DNA of 64,000 nt from Ruminiclostridium papyrosolvens C7 (GTDB lineage: Bacteria > Bacillota > Clostridia > Acetivibrionales > DSM-1351). Location: assembly GCF_000421965.1 (NCBI RefSeq), contig NZ_ATAY01000098.1, forward strand, positions 176,221 through 240,220, given 5' to 3'. A program made the translations under genes and the position numbers. The notes beneath the pieces are model-generated. The model searched no databases. It was given only the letters and a program-made list of their open reading frames with translations, and had not been told where the DNA came from. The first letter of the stretch is position 1; each line of letters starts with the position of its first letter. This document shows positions 35,385 through 45,400 of this stretch, in pieces.

Positions 35385-36090
35385 CTGATTTTACCTTTTG
35401 ATTCTCTCTTTCTCGTTCAGCCTGGGATTTTCTCAAATAAAAAGGTACCATATCATAGCAGCTTTCCAGTTTTCCTTCCCTATAGGCTTTTCCCGCAAGT
35501 ATGGCTACTGATGATGCTTTTGCCAGCGCTGTGCCGGGAGGTGCAATCTTTACTCTATTACCCAGTTCACTAACAAAGTATTCCATGTGCATATTGCAGG
35601 CATCTCCCAGAAAGACTGTATCCCCTTCCATATTCCTTAATATATCGGCCAATTCTGTAACGGGTATTCCCATGTAGTCGGTAAGCCTTTCAAGTTTATT
35701 CCCTATAAATCTATATATGGCGGTAAACACCTGATTGTTACGTGCATCTATCATTGGACAAATAAGATTTTCTGCAAATGGGATATTATATGCCAATGCA
35801 TCAAGGGTGTGTACGCTTATTACAGGCTTTTCTGCTGCAAATGCCATTGCCTTTACTGTTGTAACCCCTATTCGCAGTCCTGTAAAGGAGCCTGGCCCTA
35901 TTGACGCAGAAAAGGCATCCATATCACTTACAGTCAGCCCCACTGTTTCCATAAGGTGCTGTACCATAGGCATAAGCCGTTGGGAATGTGTTTTTCCCCT
36001 GTTGCAGTTATATTCTCCTATTATTACATCGTCTTCTAATATTGCAGCTGACGCAACATTTGTTGAAGTGTCCACAGCAAGTATTCTCAT
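35377..36090 (-). CDS. tsaB: tRNA threonylcarbamoyladenosine synthesis protein TsaB
   Basis: The N-terminus ILAVDTSTNVASAAI is followed by RGKTHSQRLMPMVQHLMETV, SIGPGSFTGLRIGVTTVKAM and VSVHTLDALAYN, which together define TsaB, the ASKHA-fold partner that scaffolds TsaD and TsaE. CGGAGGC precedes the ATG. It overlaps rimI downstream and follows tsaE by 12 bases, so the three form one operon. The catalytic partner TsaD is encoded at 19378. Confidence 0.95.
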   Translation of the reverse strand: MRILAVDTSTNVASAAILEDDVIIGEYNCNRGKTHSQRLMPMVQHLMETVGLTVSDMDAFSASIGPGSFTGLRIGVTTVKAMAFAAEKPVISVHTLDALAYNIPFAENLICPMIDARNNQVFTAIYRFIGNKLERLTDYMGIPVTELADILRNMEGDTVFLGDACNMHMEYFVSELGNRVKIAPPGTALAKASSVAILAGKAYREGKLESCYDMVPFYLRKSQAERERENQKVKSDD

Positions 36091-36102
36091 ATTAGCCTCC
36101 GC

Positions 36103-36555
36103 TTAAATCCTGTAGTCGGAATACCGACTGCCCATAAATTCTATTGTTATTTCTCTTACATCCAATCCCTTTTGAAGATTTTTCTCTATAGTAACACGTA
36201 TTATATCTGACGGAAGAATTTCTGCTATCTGCTCTCCCCACTCAATTACCGTCACACCGCCATTATTCAAATATTCGTCGAAACCAATATCAAACATCTC
36301 ATCCGGGTCGGCAATCCTGTACACATCGAAGTGATATAACGGCATTATTCCTTCATATTCATTTACCAGATTGAATGTAGGGCTGGTTATATAGGCGTCT
36401 ATTCCCAAGGCTTTTGCTATACCGTTGGTCAAAGCGGTTTTTCCCGTTCCCAGATCCCCTGATAGCCAGATAACATCGCCGGGTTTAAGAATATTACCGA
36501 GCTTTAGTCCTGCTTCAACTGTTTCTTCAAATGAATGTGTTTCAAGTTTATTCAT
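36103..36555 (-). CDS. tsaE: tRNA threonylcarbamoyladenosine ATPase TsaE
   Basis: A P-loop protein with Walker A WLSGDLGTGKTALTNGIAKA and the TsaE signature ITSPTFNLVNEYEG, then YHFDVYRIADPDEMFDIGFD and VTVIEWGEQ. The start at 36555 has AAAGGAAACAGG in front and overlaps the end of the amidohydrolase gene by 8 bases; a start at 36570 is less likely. It supplies the ATPase needed for t6A synthesis with TsaB and TsaD. Confidence 0.95.
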   Translation of the reverse strand: MNKLETHSFEETVEAGLKLGNILKPGDVIWLSGDLGTGKTALTNGIAKALGIDAYITSPTFNLVNEYEGIMPLYHFDVYRIADPDEMFDIGFDEYLNNGGVTVIEWGEQIAEILPSDIIRVTIEKNLQKGLDVREITIEFMGSRYSDYRI

Positions 36556-37738
36556 CCTGTTTCCTTTCATAAATTACAACACCGTTTATTATAGTCTTCT
36601 GTACGGTGGTTTTCAATTCCAACGGATTACCGTTAAATATAACGATGTCGGCATCCTTTCCTTTTTCAAGAGAACCTACCCGGTCACTGATGCCTGTTAT
36701 TTCTGCCGCATTTATTGTTATTGCCTTTAAGGCTTCTTTTTCATCCATACCTTCACGGGCAGCGATTGCGGCACACAGGCACAGATGATGTTCGGGAACA
36801 CATGGGTGGTCGGTCATTATTGCAACCTTTAATCCTGCTTTTGAAAGAATCCCCGGTGTTTTCAGGTTTTGGTTTCTCAATTCTATTTTTGACCTGTCGG
36901 TAAGCATTGGCCCTATAATTACAGGAAGTCCTGCTTCTGCGAGAATGTCTTTTATAAGATATCCTTCCGTACAGTGGTCAAGAGTTATATCTACATCAAA
37001 TTCTTTAGCTATCCTGATAGCAGTTATTATATCATCGGCTCTATGTGCATGAGCTTTTAAAGGTATCTGCCTGTTTAATACCTGAAGCAAAGCTTCCATT
37101 TTAAAGTCAAACTCCGGCTTATCATATTCTTCAGGGTCTTTTTTATATTCTTCCCAAAGTTCCTTATATTCTTTTGCCTTAAACAGACTTTCACGAAGTA
37201 TTGCAGCAGTGGCCATTCTGGTCATAGGTGCCTGATGTTTTTCGTTATACACTGTTTTTGGATTTTCTCCGAATGCCACTTTCATTGCTATAGGATGTTT
37301 TATAACCATCTCATCTACACATCGTCCGTAGGTTTTCAGAGCAGCAAACTGTCCTCCTATTACATTGGCACTGCCCGGGCCTGTAACAACAGCTGTCACA
37401 CCACTTTCATACGCTTCCACAAAAGACCTGTCTGCGTGGTAAATAGCATCTATTGCCCTCAATTGGGGTGTTACCGGGTCAGTGGACTCATTTCCATCAT
37501 CACCTTCAAAACCAACTGCATCCTCCCACATTCCGATATGACTGTGAGGGTCTATTAACCCCGGTAATACATAGCCTCCGTTTGCATCTATCCTCTTTGT
37601 ATCCGGCTGCAGTTGTTCTTTTACCTCTGATAGATCCTTTCCTACAGCTATTATTTTATCATTATCAATAAGCACGTATCCATTTTCATAATCTGTATCT
37701 GACATTGTTACTATTTTGCCGTTATATATTAAAAGCAT
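36548..37738 (-). CDS. imidazolonepropionase-like amidohydrolase, 396 aa
   Basis: Metal-dependent amidohydrolase motifs: VLPGLIDPHSHIGMWEDAVG (HxH, near 70), PLKAHAHRADD near 225, ITLDHCTEGYLI near 250 and VAIMTDHPCVPEHHLCL (metal Asp, near 305). The usual end GSLEKGKDADIVIFNGNPL is also present. The FEGDDGNESTDPVTPQ insert after the first motif is typical of a clostridial subgroup whose substrate is not known. GGAGGTTAAAA precedes the ATG. It is followed by tsaE with an overlap, so it heads that operon. Confidence 0.9.
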   Translation of the reverse strand: MLLIYNGKIVTMSDTDYENGYVLIDNDKIIAVGKDLSEVKEQLQPDTKRIDANGGYVLPGLIDPHSHIGMWEDAVGFEGDDGNESTDPVTPQLRAIDAIYHADRSFVEAYESGVTAVVTGPGSANVIGGQFAALKTYGRCVDEMVIKHPIAMKVAFGENPKTVYNEKHQAPMTRMATAAILRESLFKAKEYKELWEEYKKDPEEYDKPEFDFKMEALLQVLNRQIPLKAHAHRADDIITAIRIAKEFDVDITLDHCTEGYLIKDILAEAGLPVIIGPMLTDRSKIELRNQNLKTPGILSKAGLKVAIMTDHPCVPEHHLCLCAAIAAREGMDEKEALKAITINAAEITGISDRVGSLEKGKDADIVIFNGNPLELKTTVQKTIINGVVIYERKQDE

Positions 37739-37958
37739 TTTTAACCTCCATATTTATCCAAGACATTACCCTTTATTTTTTTAACATCCTAATTTTATTA
37801 TATTATGACATCAAAAACAATATAATAAATGGTTGGTTTGTGCTCAGTCCCTATGGTTTATGCACCATACAGGGAATTTTATGTGATATATTTTTTAAAA
37901 ATGAATATAAATGTCTATAGATACTTTTCAGGCAGTATCACAGAAGGAAGTGACATTA

Positions 37959-38438
37959 ATGGAAGAGTTATCAAAATTTCATACAGTAAGAGGATACCAG
38001 CTTTTAATGCAGAATAAAAATCTCCTCACCTCCTCAATGGAAGATTATCTTGAAATGATATACAGAAACAGCCTGACAGAGGGCTATATGAGAATTAATA
38101 CCATTTCCGAGCTTCTTAACGTAGCAGCTCCCTCTGCAACTAAAATGGTTCAAAAGCTAAGCAAGATTGGATTGCTGCAATATAAAAAGTATGGGATCAT
38201 TTCCCTGACTGATAATGGACGTGAGCTTGGCAAGTTTTTGTTAGATAGACACAATATTATAGAAAGCTTTCTAATAAATCTTGGGACAGATGAAGATGTC
38301 CTTGTTGAAACAGAACTGGTGGAACACAGTATTTCCGCCGGAACCTTATCAACGTTAAATATGTTTAACAAATTTCTGTTATTAAATCCGGATTTGATTC
38401 AAAAATTCCGGGATTTCTGTAAACAAGATACCGGGTAA
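37959..38438 (+). CDS. DtxR/MntR-family metal-dependent regulator, 159 aa
   Basis: Winged-helix N-terminus SSMEDYLEMIYRNSLTEGYM, then INTISELLNVAAPSATKMVQ and LLQYKKYGIISLTDNGRELG, followed by the dimer/metal region DRHNIIESFLINLGTDEDVL and ETELVEHSIS. This is the two-domain layout of MntR-type regulators with no SH3 domain. The start at 37959 has AAGGAAGTGA upstream; 37911 is less likely. The next gene on the same strand is a truncated NRAMP Mn transporter, the usual target of MntR, so the regulator has probably lost its main partner here. Confidence 0.88.
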   Translation: MEELSKFHTVRGYQLLMQNKNLLTSSMEDYLEMIYRNSLTEGYMRINTISELLNVAAPSATKMVQKLSKIGLLQYKKYGIISLTDNGRELGKFLLDRHNIIESFLINLGTDEDVLVETELVEHSISAGTLSTLNMFNKFLLLNPDLIQKFRDFCKQDTG

Positions 38439-38452
38439 AAAGTTTTTAATTC

Positions 38453-38494
38453 AGCTGCTTTGTGACTAATCGCAAAGCAGCTTTTTAATTTTTG
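38453..38494 (+). terminator. terminator after the DtxR-family gene
   Basis: AGCTGCTTTG (38453-38462) pairs with CAAAGCAGCT (38473-38482), followed by TTTTAATTTTTG. Confidence 0.85.
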
Positions 38495-38604
38495 TACCCA
38501 TGTGTAACACTTTTATATAATGATACATATTTTAGATTAGGTAAACGAAATTAGACTCAGCTAAAGTTATTAGTTAAGTATAAAAATGTCAAGAGGTGTT
38601 AATT

Positions 38605-38776
38605 TTGTTGGATGAGAGCTATGTTCCAACTATGGGTTCTCAAACGGAATCTTTAAATGTTGGAAGGGTTATACCACATAATCGTAAATCAATTGGTAGA
38701 ATTAGAACCTTACTTAAATTTTTAGGGCCCGCATTTATAGTAAGTGTGGCATATATTGATCCAGCTAATTTGAAAT
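38605..38776 (+). pseudogene. truncated NRAMP manganese transporter (mntH remnant)
   Basis: A TTG start with GAGGTG 6 bases upstream opens a frame whose residues RIRTLLKFLGPAFIVSVAYI, then DPAN, are the N-terminal tail and first membrane span of NRAMP/MntH transporters. Normally DPANFATNI follows; here homology stops at DPAN and the frame runs into unrelated sequence next to the synthetase terminator. About 57 residues of some 400 remain. A start site and ribosome-binding site are still present, so the deletion may be recent. It lies directly after the DtxR/MntR-like gene. Confidence 0.8.
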
Positions 38777-38815
38777 TGGAACACTTATTTCTTTCCATAT
38801 ATCTGCATAAACAAG

Positions 38816-38841
38816 CCGGAGGGGCTGCTACGCCCCTCCGG
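38816..38841 (-). terminator. terminator of the NRPS operon
   Basis: CCGGAGGGGC (38816-38825) and GCCCCTCCGG (38832-38841) form a 10-bp GC-rich stem with a 6-base loop, 12 bases after the synthetase stop. The T tract on the minus strand is weak (CTTGTTTAT). Confidence 0.75.
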
Positions 38842-38852
38842 AAAAAATGTTA

Positions 38853-41800
38853 TTACAAGCCGAAAAGCTTAAGTATCAGGTTGATATATGAATTCAGCAT
38901 ATGTTCCATATATTGTCCGTTGAGCCTTTCATTAAATTGAATCAAATCAAAGGAAATAGTATCCTGCATGATTTTTATACAAATCTCATAGTCAAATAGC
39001 ACGGCCTCTTCTTTTGAAGACTTATTACCAAACTTCAGGAGAGGTACAACCTGAGCTCCATCCAGATTTTCTATGAAGGCCCTTGATATTTCATTTAAAT
39101 CGTAAGAATTCTTTACTGCATGTTCCCTAGCCTCTTTAACCTTATTTACTATACTGTCCAGCAAATGATTATCCTCCAGATCAATGTCCAAAGAGTAATA
39201 TTTACTGTCACTGTTCCTGCATTGAATTTGTATTTTCTCCTGCTTACTGATATTATTCAGCAAATAATAGTATATACCTGTAAATATATTCTGTAATTCA
39301 GTGTAATCAGCCTCTTGTCTGAGTATACCGTTTACCTGTTCCTGAGTACATGAATAATTGTATCTGCCGGTTCCCCCATTTTCAATGTCCCCACTGAAAA
39401 ATACCTCAGGTAAAACGATTCCCTTTAATCGCCTGTATTCACCATTTCTGTTCTGATGTTTCTCAATAACTTCTGCCAGCATAACAATTGAAGGGTTTGC
39501 AAAAATGTCGGAAATACTAAGTGCTTTCGGATAAATTTCTTCTAGTTTTTCGTGCATACTGATTAATAATATGGAGTTTCCACCCACATCAAAGAAATTA
39601 TCATATACACCTATATTTTCTGTTTCCAATACTTCTTTCCATACATCCAGCACATTTTCCATTATTTCTGTCATTTCAACTGTAATTTCTACTTTTTCTT
39701 CAAAAGCTTCCGGATCAGGCAGCTTCTTTTTATCAACTTTCCCGTTTGAAGTTACAGGCATATTATCCAGTAAGCAGTATGCATTTGGTATCATATATCC
39801 CGGGAGGAACCTTGCAATAAAAGCTTTCAGCTCCTGTGCATCAATAGTCTCCGAAGCACAGTAATACAAAGCTATCCTTTTATCAGCCGATTTTGTCTCC
39901 CACACTGTTGCCACGCAATCTGTAATACCTTGGAACTGCAATGCCACCTTTTCAATTTCGCCTATTTCTACTCTGTTGCCTCTTATTTTAACCTGCTCAT
40001 CACATCTTCCCAGATACTCCAGATTTCCATCCTTGGTCCACCTGACAATGTCTCCCGTTAGGTATATCCTTGAATCATAGGAGAAAGCATTTTCTATAAA
40101 CTTCTCCTTTGTAAGACTTTCATTAAATAAATATCCCCGAGCCAGACTGTCTCCTGCAACGGCAAGCTGGCCTGGCATTCCTTCCGGAACCAGTTTATAA
40201 TTTTTATCTATTACATAAGCTCTGACGTTATCCACGGGCTTTCCTATCGGTATATTGTCATATTCCCTGTCAACCGTGAAGTAAGTGGACACTACAGTAT
40301 TTTCCGTAGGCCCGTAATTATTCACCAATGAATATCCTCTGGAAATGAAGCTTCTCAGCTTGTCTCCTCCTGTTAACAATACCCTGAGGGACCTGTTATC
40401 CTGTTTTATGAACTGTTCACATATCTGAGTTGGCAGGAAGCTGACAGTAACACCGTTTTCCTCAAAGTACTTATTAAGTCCGGCCATATTCATTCGTAAA
40501 TCCTTCTCAATTATGTGTATCTGTGCACCTACCGCCAAATAAGGATATATCTCCCATACAGACGCATCAAATCCAAAGCCGGCGTACTTGGTGGCTATGT
40601 CTTTTTCTGTAATACTATACACACGGTTGTGCCAATAAACCAGATTGGTTATACATCTGTGCTCAACCATTACTCCCTTTGGCTTCCCTGTGGACCCTGA
40701 AGTATAAATGACATATGCCAGATCAGACGGTTTGTTATCTGATTCAAATTCCGCAGATTCATATGAAAAATCATTATCAATGCATATTGTCTTTCCCGAA
40801 AACTTCACTTTACCCGCCAGACTTTGTTGTGTCAGCAAAATTTCCGCTTTGCTGTCCTCAAGCATGTATTCAATTCGTTCCTCAGGATAATCAGGGTCTA
40901 CCGGCAAATACGCTGCTCCTGATTTCAGTATTCCGAGTAGTCCTGACAAAATAAACTCGGATGGCTCAAGCATTATCCCTACTATGTCTTCCTTACCCAC
41001 ATTATGTCTCTTCAAATGATTGGCAATGCGGTTTGCCGCACTATTCAGCTCCGAGTATGACTGCCTGACGCCCTTATATACTGCCGCTATGGCATCCGGG
41101 GCTGAATAAGCCTGTTTTTCAAACAGATGACATATTGTAAAATTGCTTGGATACGTTGTCCCTGTATTGTTGAACTGATTCAGCAGCCTGTCCTTTTCTT
41201 CCGGACTCAAAATCTCAATATCCATAATTTTTTGTTCCGGGTTTTCCAGTGTATTTTTAAGTATAAGCATAAAATGACTGCTAATATTTCGGATGGTATC
41301 TTCTTTGAACAAATCTGTGCAATAGCCTATACTCATATCATAGCCGGAATTTTCAGATTCTCCGATATATATTGTCAGATCAAACTTCTGACTTTCCATA
41401 CAATGCTCTACCGGTTCCATTGTTATATTATCCATCTCCAGTATTGCATTATCATTATTCTGGAATGAAAACATAACGTCAAAAAGTGGATTTCTGGAGA
41501 AGTCCCTTTTTATGTCCAGTGCTTCCACAAGATCATCAAACTGGTAATCCTGGTTTTGGTATGCCCTCAATGATTTTTCCTTGATTTCATTCAGGAAATC
41601 AATATATTTCTTATGACCTTCCGGTTTGCCCCGTAATGCCAGAGTATTGACAAATACACCTATGAGGTTCTCAACATCCTTGTGAGTCCTTCCGAATATA
41701 GGGCTTCCCACCACAATATCCTCCTGATTGCTGAACCTTCCCAAAGTAATCATAATAGCTGATAAAAGCACCATGTATTCCGTAGCTCCGGTACTCTTTG

Positions 41801-42479
41801 ACAATTTTTTTACATTTTCCCTTATGCATTCGTCAATGGATGAATTTATTATTTTACCATTAAAGCTTTGTGTCTTTTCACGTTTAAAATCAAGAGGTAA
41901 CTCGAGTACAGGTATTTCATCGGAAAATTCCTGCAACCAATATTCTTTCTGCTTCTCAATGCCCCTTGCAGTCATCCATTGGCAATAATCCGTATATTGA
42001 ATTCTCAATTCCGGCAGCTCTTTGCCCATATATAACTTGGATAATTCTTTAAACATTATTGACACGCTCATGCCGTCTGAAATTATATGGTGAGTGTCGA
42101 TAAACAGGTAATAACTGTCACAATACTTTACAACCTTTACCCTTAACAGGCATCCCTCCATGAAATCAAAAGGTCTTACAAATTTTCTCACAGCTTCGTC
42201 CACATTAAAGCTGTTGCTTTCTTCGTATTCGAAATCTACCCGGCAGGAATCTATAATTTCCTGTACCGCCTCATTCTGTTTCATGTAAAAGCGGGTATGT
42301 AATATCTCATGGCGGCATACCAGTCTGCCAAATGCAGACTTTAGTTTTTCTATATCCAATTCACCTTTGACAACGTATACCATTGGCATATTATATGCTG
42401 TACGGGTTTCATCAAACTGGCTTACAATAAATATTCTCTTTTGTGCAGAGCTCATCAGATAATACGGTTTTACTTCATA
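38853..42479 (-). other. NRPS module 7 (C-A-T) with half-condensation tail, predicted Leu
   Basis: The condensation motif is HHIISDG near 42075-42097. The pocket reads DAWFLGNVV plus Lys, the same as a well-known Leu code. The carrier has GGNSI (near 39570-39585). After it, about 39370 to 38853 encodes some 170 residues resembling only the second lobe of a condensation domain. There is no thioesterase, reductase or terminal epimerase. Confidence 0.8.
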
Positions 42480-45400
42480 TACCGGTATTTCAGTAAAATT
42501 GTTATTACTTTTATCTACTATTTCACTAAGTTTTTCAACTGTGGAATATGTAAATATATCCTTCAGGGAAACTCTGCAACCCGTCTCTGCTTCAAGCCTG
42601 TTTATCACCTTTGTGGCTTTCAGGGAATGTCCTCCCAGTTCAAAGAAATCGTCTTTAATTCCCACTTTCTTAATTCCCAATACATCTTCAAAAATACCGG
42701 CTATTATATTTTGTGTATCATTTTCAGGTGCAGCATATGTATCCGTTTCTTCCATAATAATGTCAGGCAAAGCCCTCACATCCAGCTTTCCATTTCTGGT
42801 TACCGGCAGGAAATCCACCTTGGCAATATATGAAGGTATCATATAATCAGGGAACAGATTTCTAAGAGACGCCCTGACATCAACCTCTCTACCAGTACCG
42901 TCCCCAACAATAAATGCACATATTCTTTTGTCTCCCTTATCATCTTCACGGACAATGACAGCACAATCCTTTATACCGTCAATTCCTTTTATTACTGTCT
43001 CAATCTCACCGAGTTCAACCCTGAACCCTCTTATTTTTACCTGCTCGTCAATTCTTCCAAGAAATTCGATATTTCCGTCTGGAAGCCATCTGGCTAAATC
43101 TCCAGTACGGTACATCCTGCCTTCTCCGAAAGGATTATCCGTAAACTTTTCTCCGGTTAGCTGTTCTCTGTTGAGATATCCTCGTGCCACACCATCTCCT
43201 GTTGTGCACAATTCACCCGGTACATTTATTCCACAAAGATAGTTATTTTTATCAAGTATATATACCTTTGAATTTGAAACCGGGCTACCTATGGACATCC
43301 TTTCAAACTTGTCCGGTATGGAATATGTAGTAGTAAAGGTTGTATTTTCAGTAGGCCCATACCCGTTTATCAGCCTAGTCGATATATTATTTTCCTTAAA
43401 CATTCTTACGTGCTTGTCAGACAGTTTCTCTCCACCTATCAGCAAATACTTCAGAGGATCAAATATCCCACAATCAGTTTCAACAAGTTGGTTAAACAAA
43501 GTAGAAGTCAGCCACATGGTATTTACATGGTATTTTTCTATAGCAGCACCCAGAAGACTTGCATTTAATATTACCTCCTGTTCTGCCAAGACCAGCCTTC
43601 CTCCGTTCAGCAATGAACCCCAGACTTCTAATGTTGAAGCATCAAAAGCCATAGCACCTGTCTGCATAATGACAGTGTCCCTGTTCAGTTCCAAGAAATT
43701 ATTGTTTTTAACAAGCCGCAATATGCTCCTGTGTTCAATCATTGTACCTTTAGGATTTCCTGTTGTTCCTGATGTATAAATAATATATGCCAAATCTGTA
43801 GGCCTATTTATAACCTCAATCTTACTGCAAGCTCCTTCAAATATACGTGCGTCTGCCAGATCTATAAAAGGAACATCCGTGTCAATCCTCGAATTACATG
43901 TAAGTACCGCTTTAGGATTACAATCTTTAATTATAAACTGTGCCCTCGCCTCCGGATACCTGATATCAATAGGTACATACGCTCCTCCGGCTTTCAGTAT
44001 GGCACATATGCCAATAATCATTTCTATACTTGTTTGTGCCAGAACAGCAACCGTATCATCCTGTCCAACACCCATGGCTCTCAGTTTGACTGCCAATATA
44101 TCGGATTTCCTTACAAGTTCTGCATATGAAATTTCATCATTACCACATATGACTGCTATTTCATCAGGGTTCTCGTCCGCTTGTTCGTTCAGGATTTCAG
44201 ACACTGTCTTGTCTCTTGGATACTCGGCGTCCGTGTTGTTGAATATATTTAAAACTTTATGCTCCTCATCCCTGCTAATCCGCTGAATGTCTTTGATACT
44301 CTGATAAGGGTCCTGCACCATGTTGCTGATAATAGTATTAAGGTGTGATAGCATAACATTCATTGAGGACTCTTTAAACAAATCATTCCGATATCCCAGA
44401 TTGACTATATATTCGCTGTCCTGTTCACCAACCGCTATTGTAATGTCGAATTTCTCAACCTTAAACTCTGCCGAGATATCTGTTATTCTAATGTCGCCGG
44501 CATCAAACATGTACTTTTCATTATTCTGCATAACAAACATTACATCAAATAACGGATTTCTGGATATATCCCTTTTAATCTCCAGCTTGTCAAGTAATTC
44601 ATTAAAGGGGTACTCCTGATTTTCGGCAGCTTTTAAAGCGGCAGTCCTTACTTCATTTATAAATTCCAGACATTGCTTGTCTGGTGCAGGTTTACCGTCA
44701 ATAACCACTGTATTTACAAACATTCCCAGCATTTCTTCCACGTCTTTGTGAGTTCTGCCTGACATTGCAGTTCCTAATAGTATTTCCTCCTTTCCGCTGT
44801 GTATGGAAAGCAGCACCATAGCCGCTGACATGAATACCATATATGGAGTCACATTCTCTGTCTTGCAAAATTGGTCTATTTTCTGCTTCAGTTCTCTTCC
44901 GATAGCATATTCCACCGTATCTCCACTGAATCCCTGAACTCTTGAACGCGGATAGTCCAGCCTGAGATCAAGCTCCGGTACATGATTCTGAAACTTGGAT
45001 ACCCAATAGTCTTCCTGCGGTTTCATATCCTTAGAAAGCATCCATTCACTGTAATCCCTGTACTGTTGGTTTAATTCACCGGGATTCTTTCCAATGTAGT
45101 ACTGCATTACTTCTTTCCAGAACATTGAACTGCTCATTCCATCCGATATAATGTGATGGATATCAACGAGCATATACCAACAACCGCTGTTTTCTATCAG
45201 CCTAACACGGAATAACGGCGCCTTACCTAAATCAAAAGGACGGACAAAGTCCTTCATGGTTTTTTCCAATTCACTATTACTTAAGCTACTATATTCAAAA
45301 TCTACATTTGCTGAAGGTTCTATCTTCTGAACCATTCTTCCGTCAAGCATCATAAAGGAGGTTCTCAGTATTTCATGCCTTTCAATCATATTTATAAATG

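Noticed and set aside
38520..38590. MntR-type operator before the truncated mntH
   Set aside because: TTTAGATTAGGTAAAC and nearby bases are only weakly palindromic; not clear enough to list as a site.
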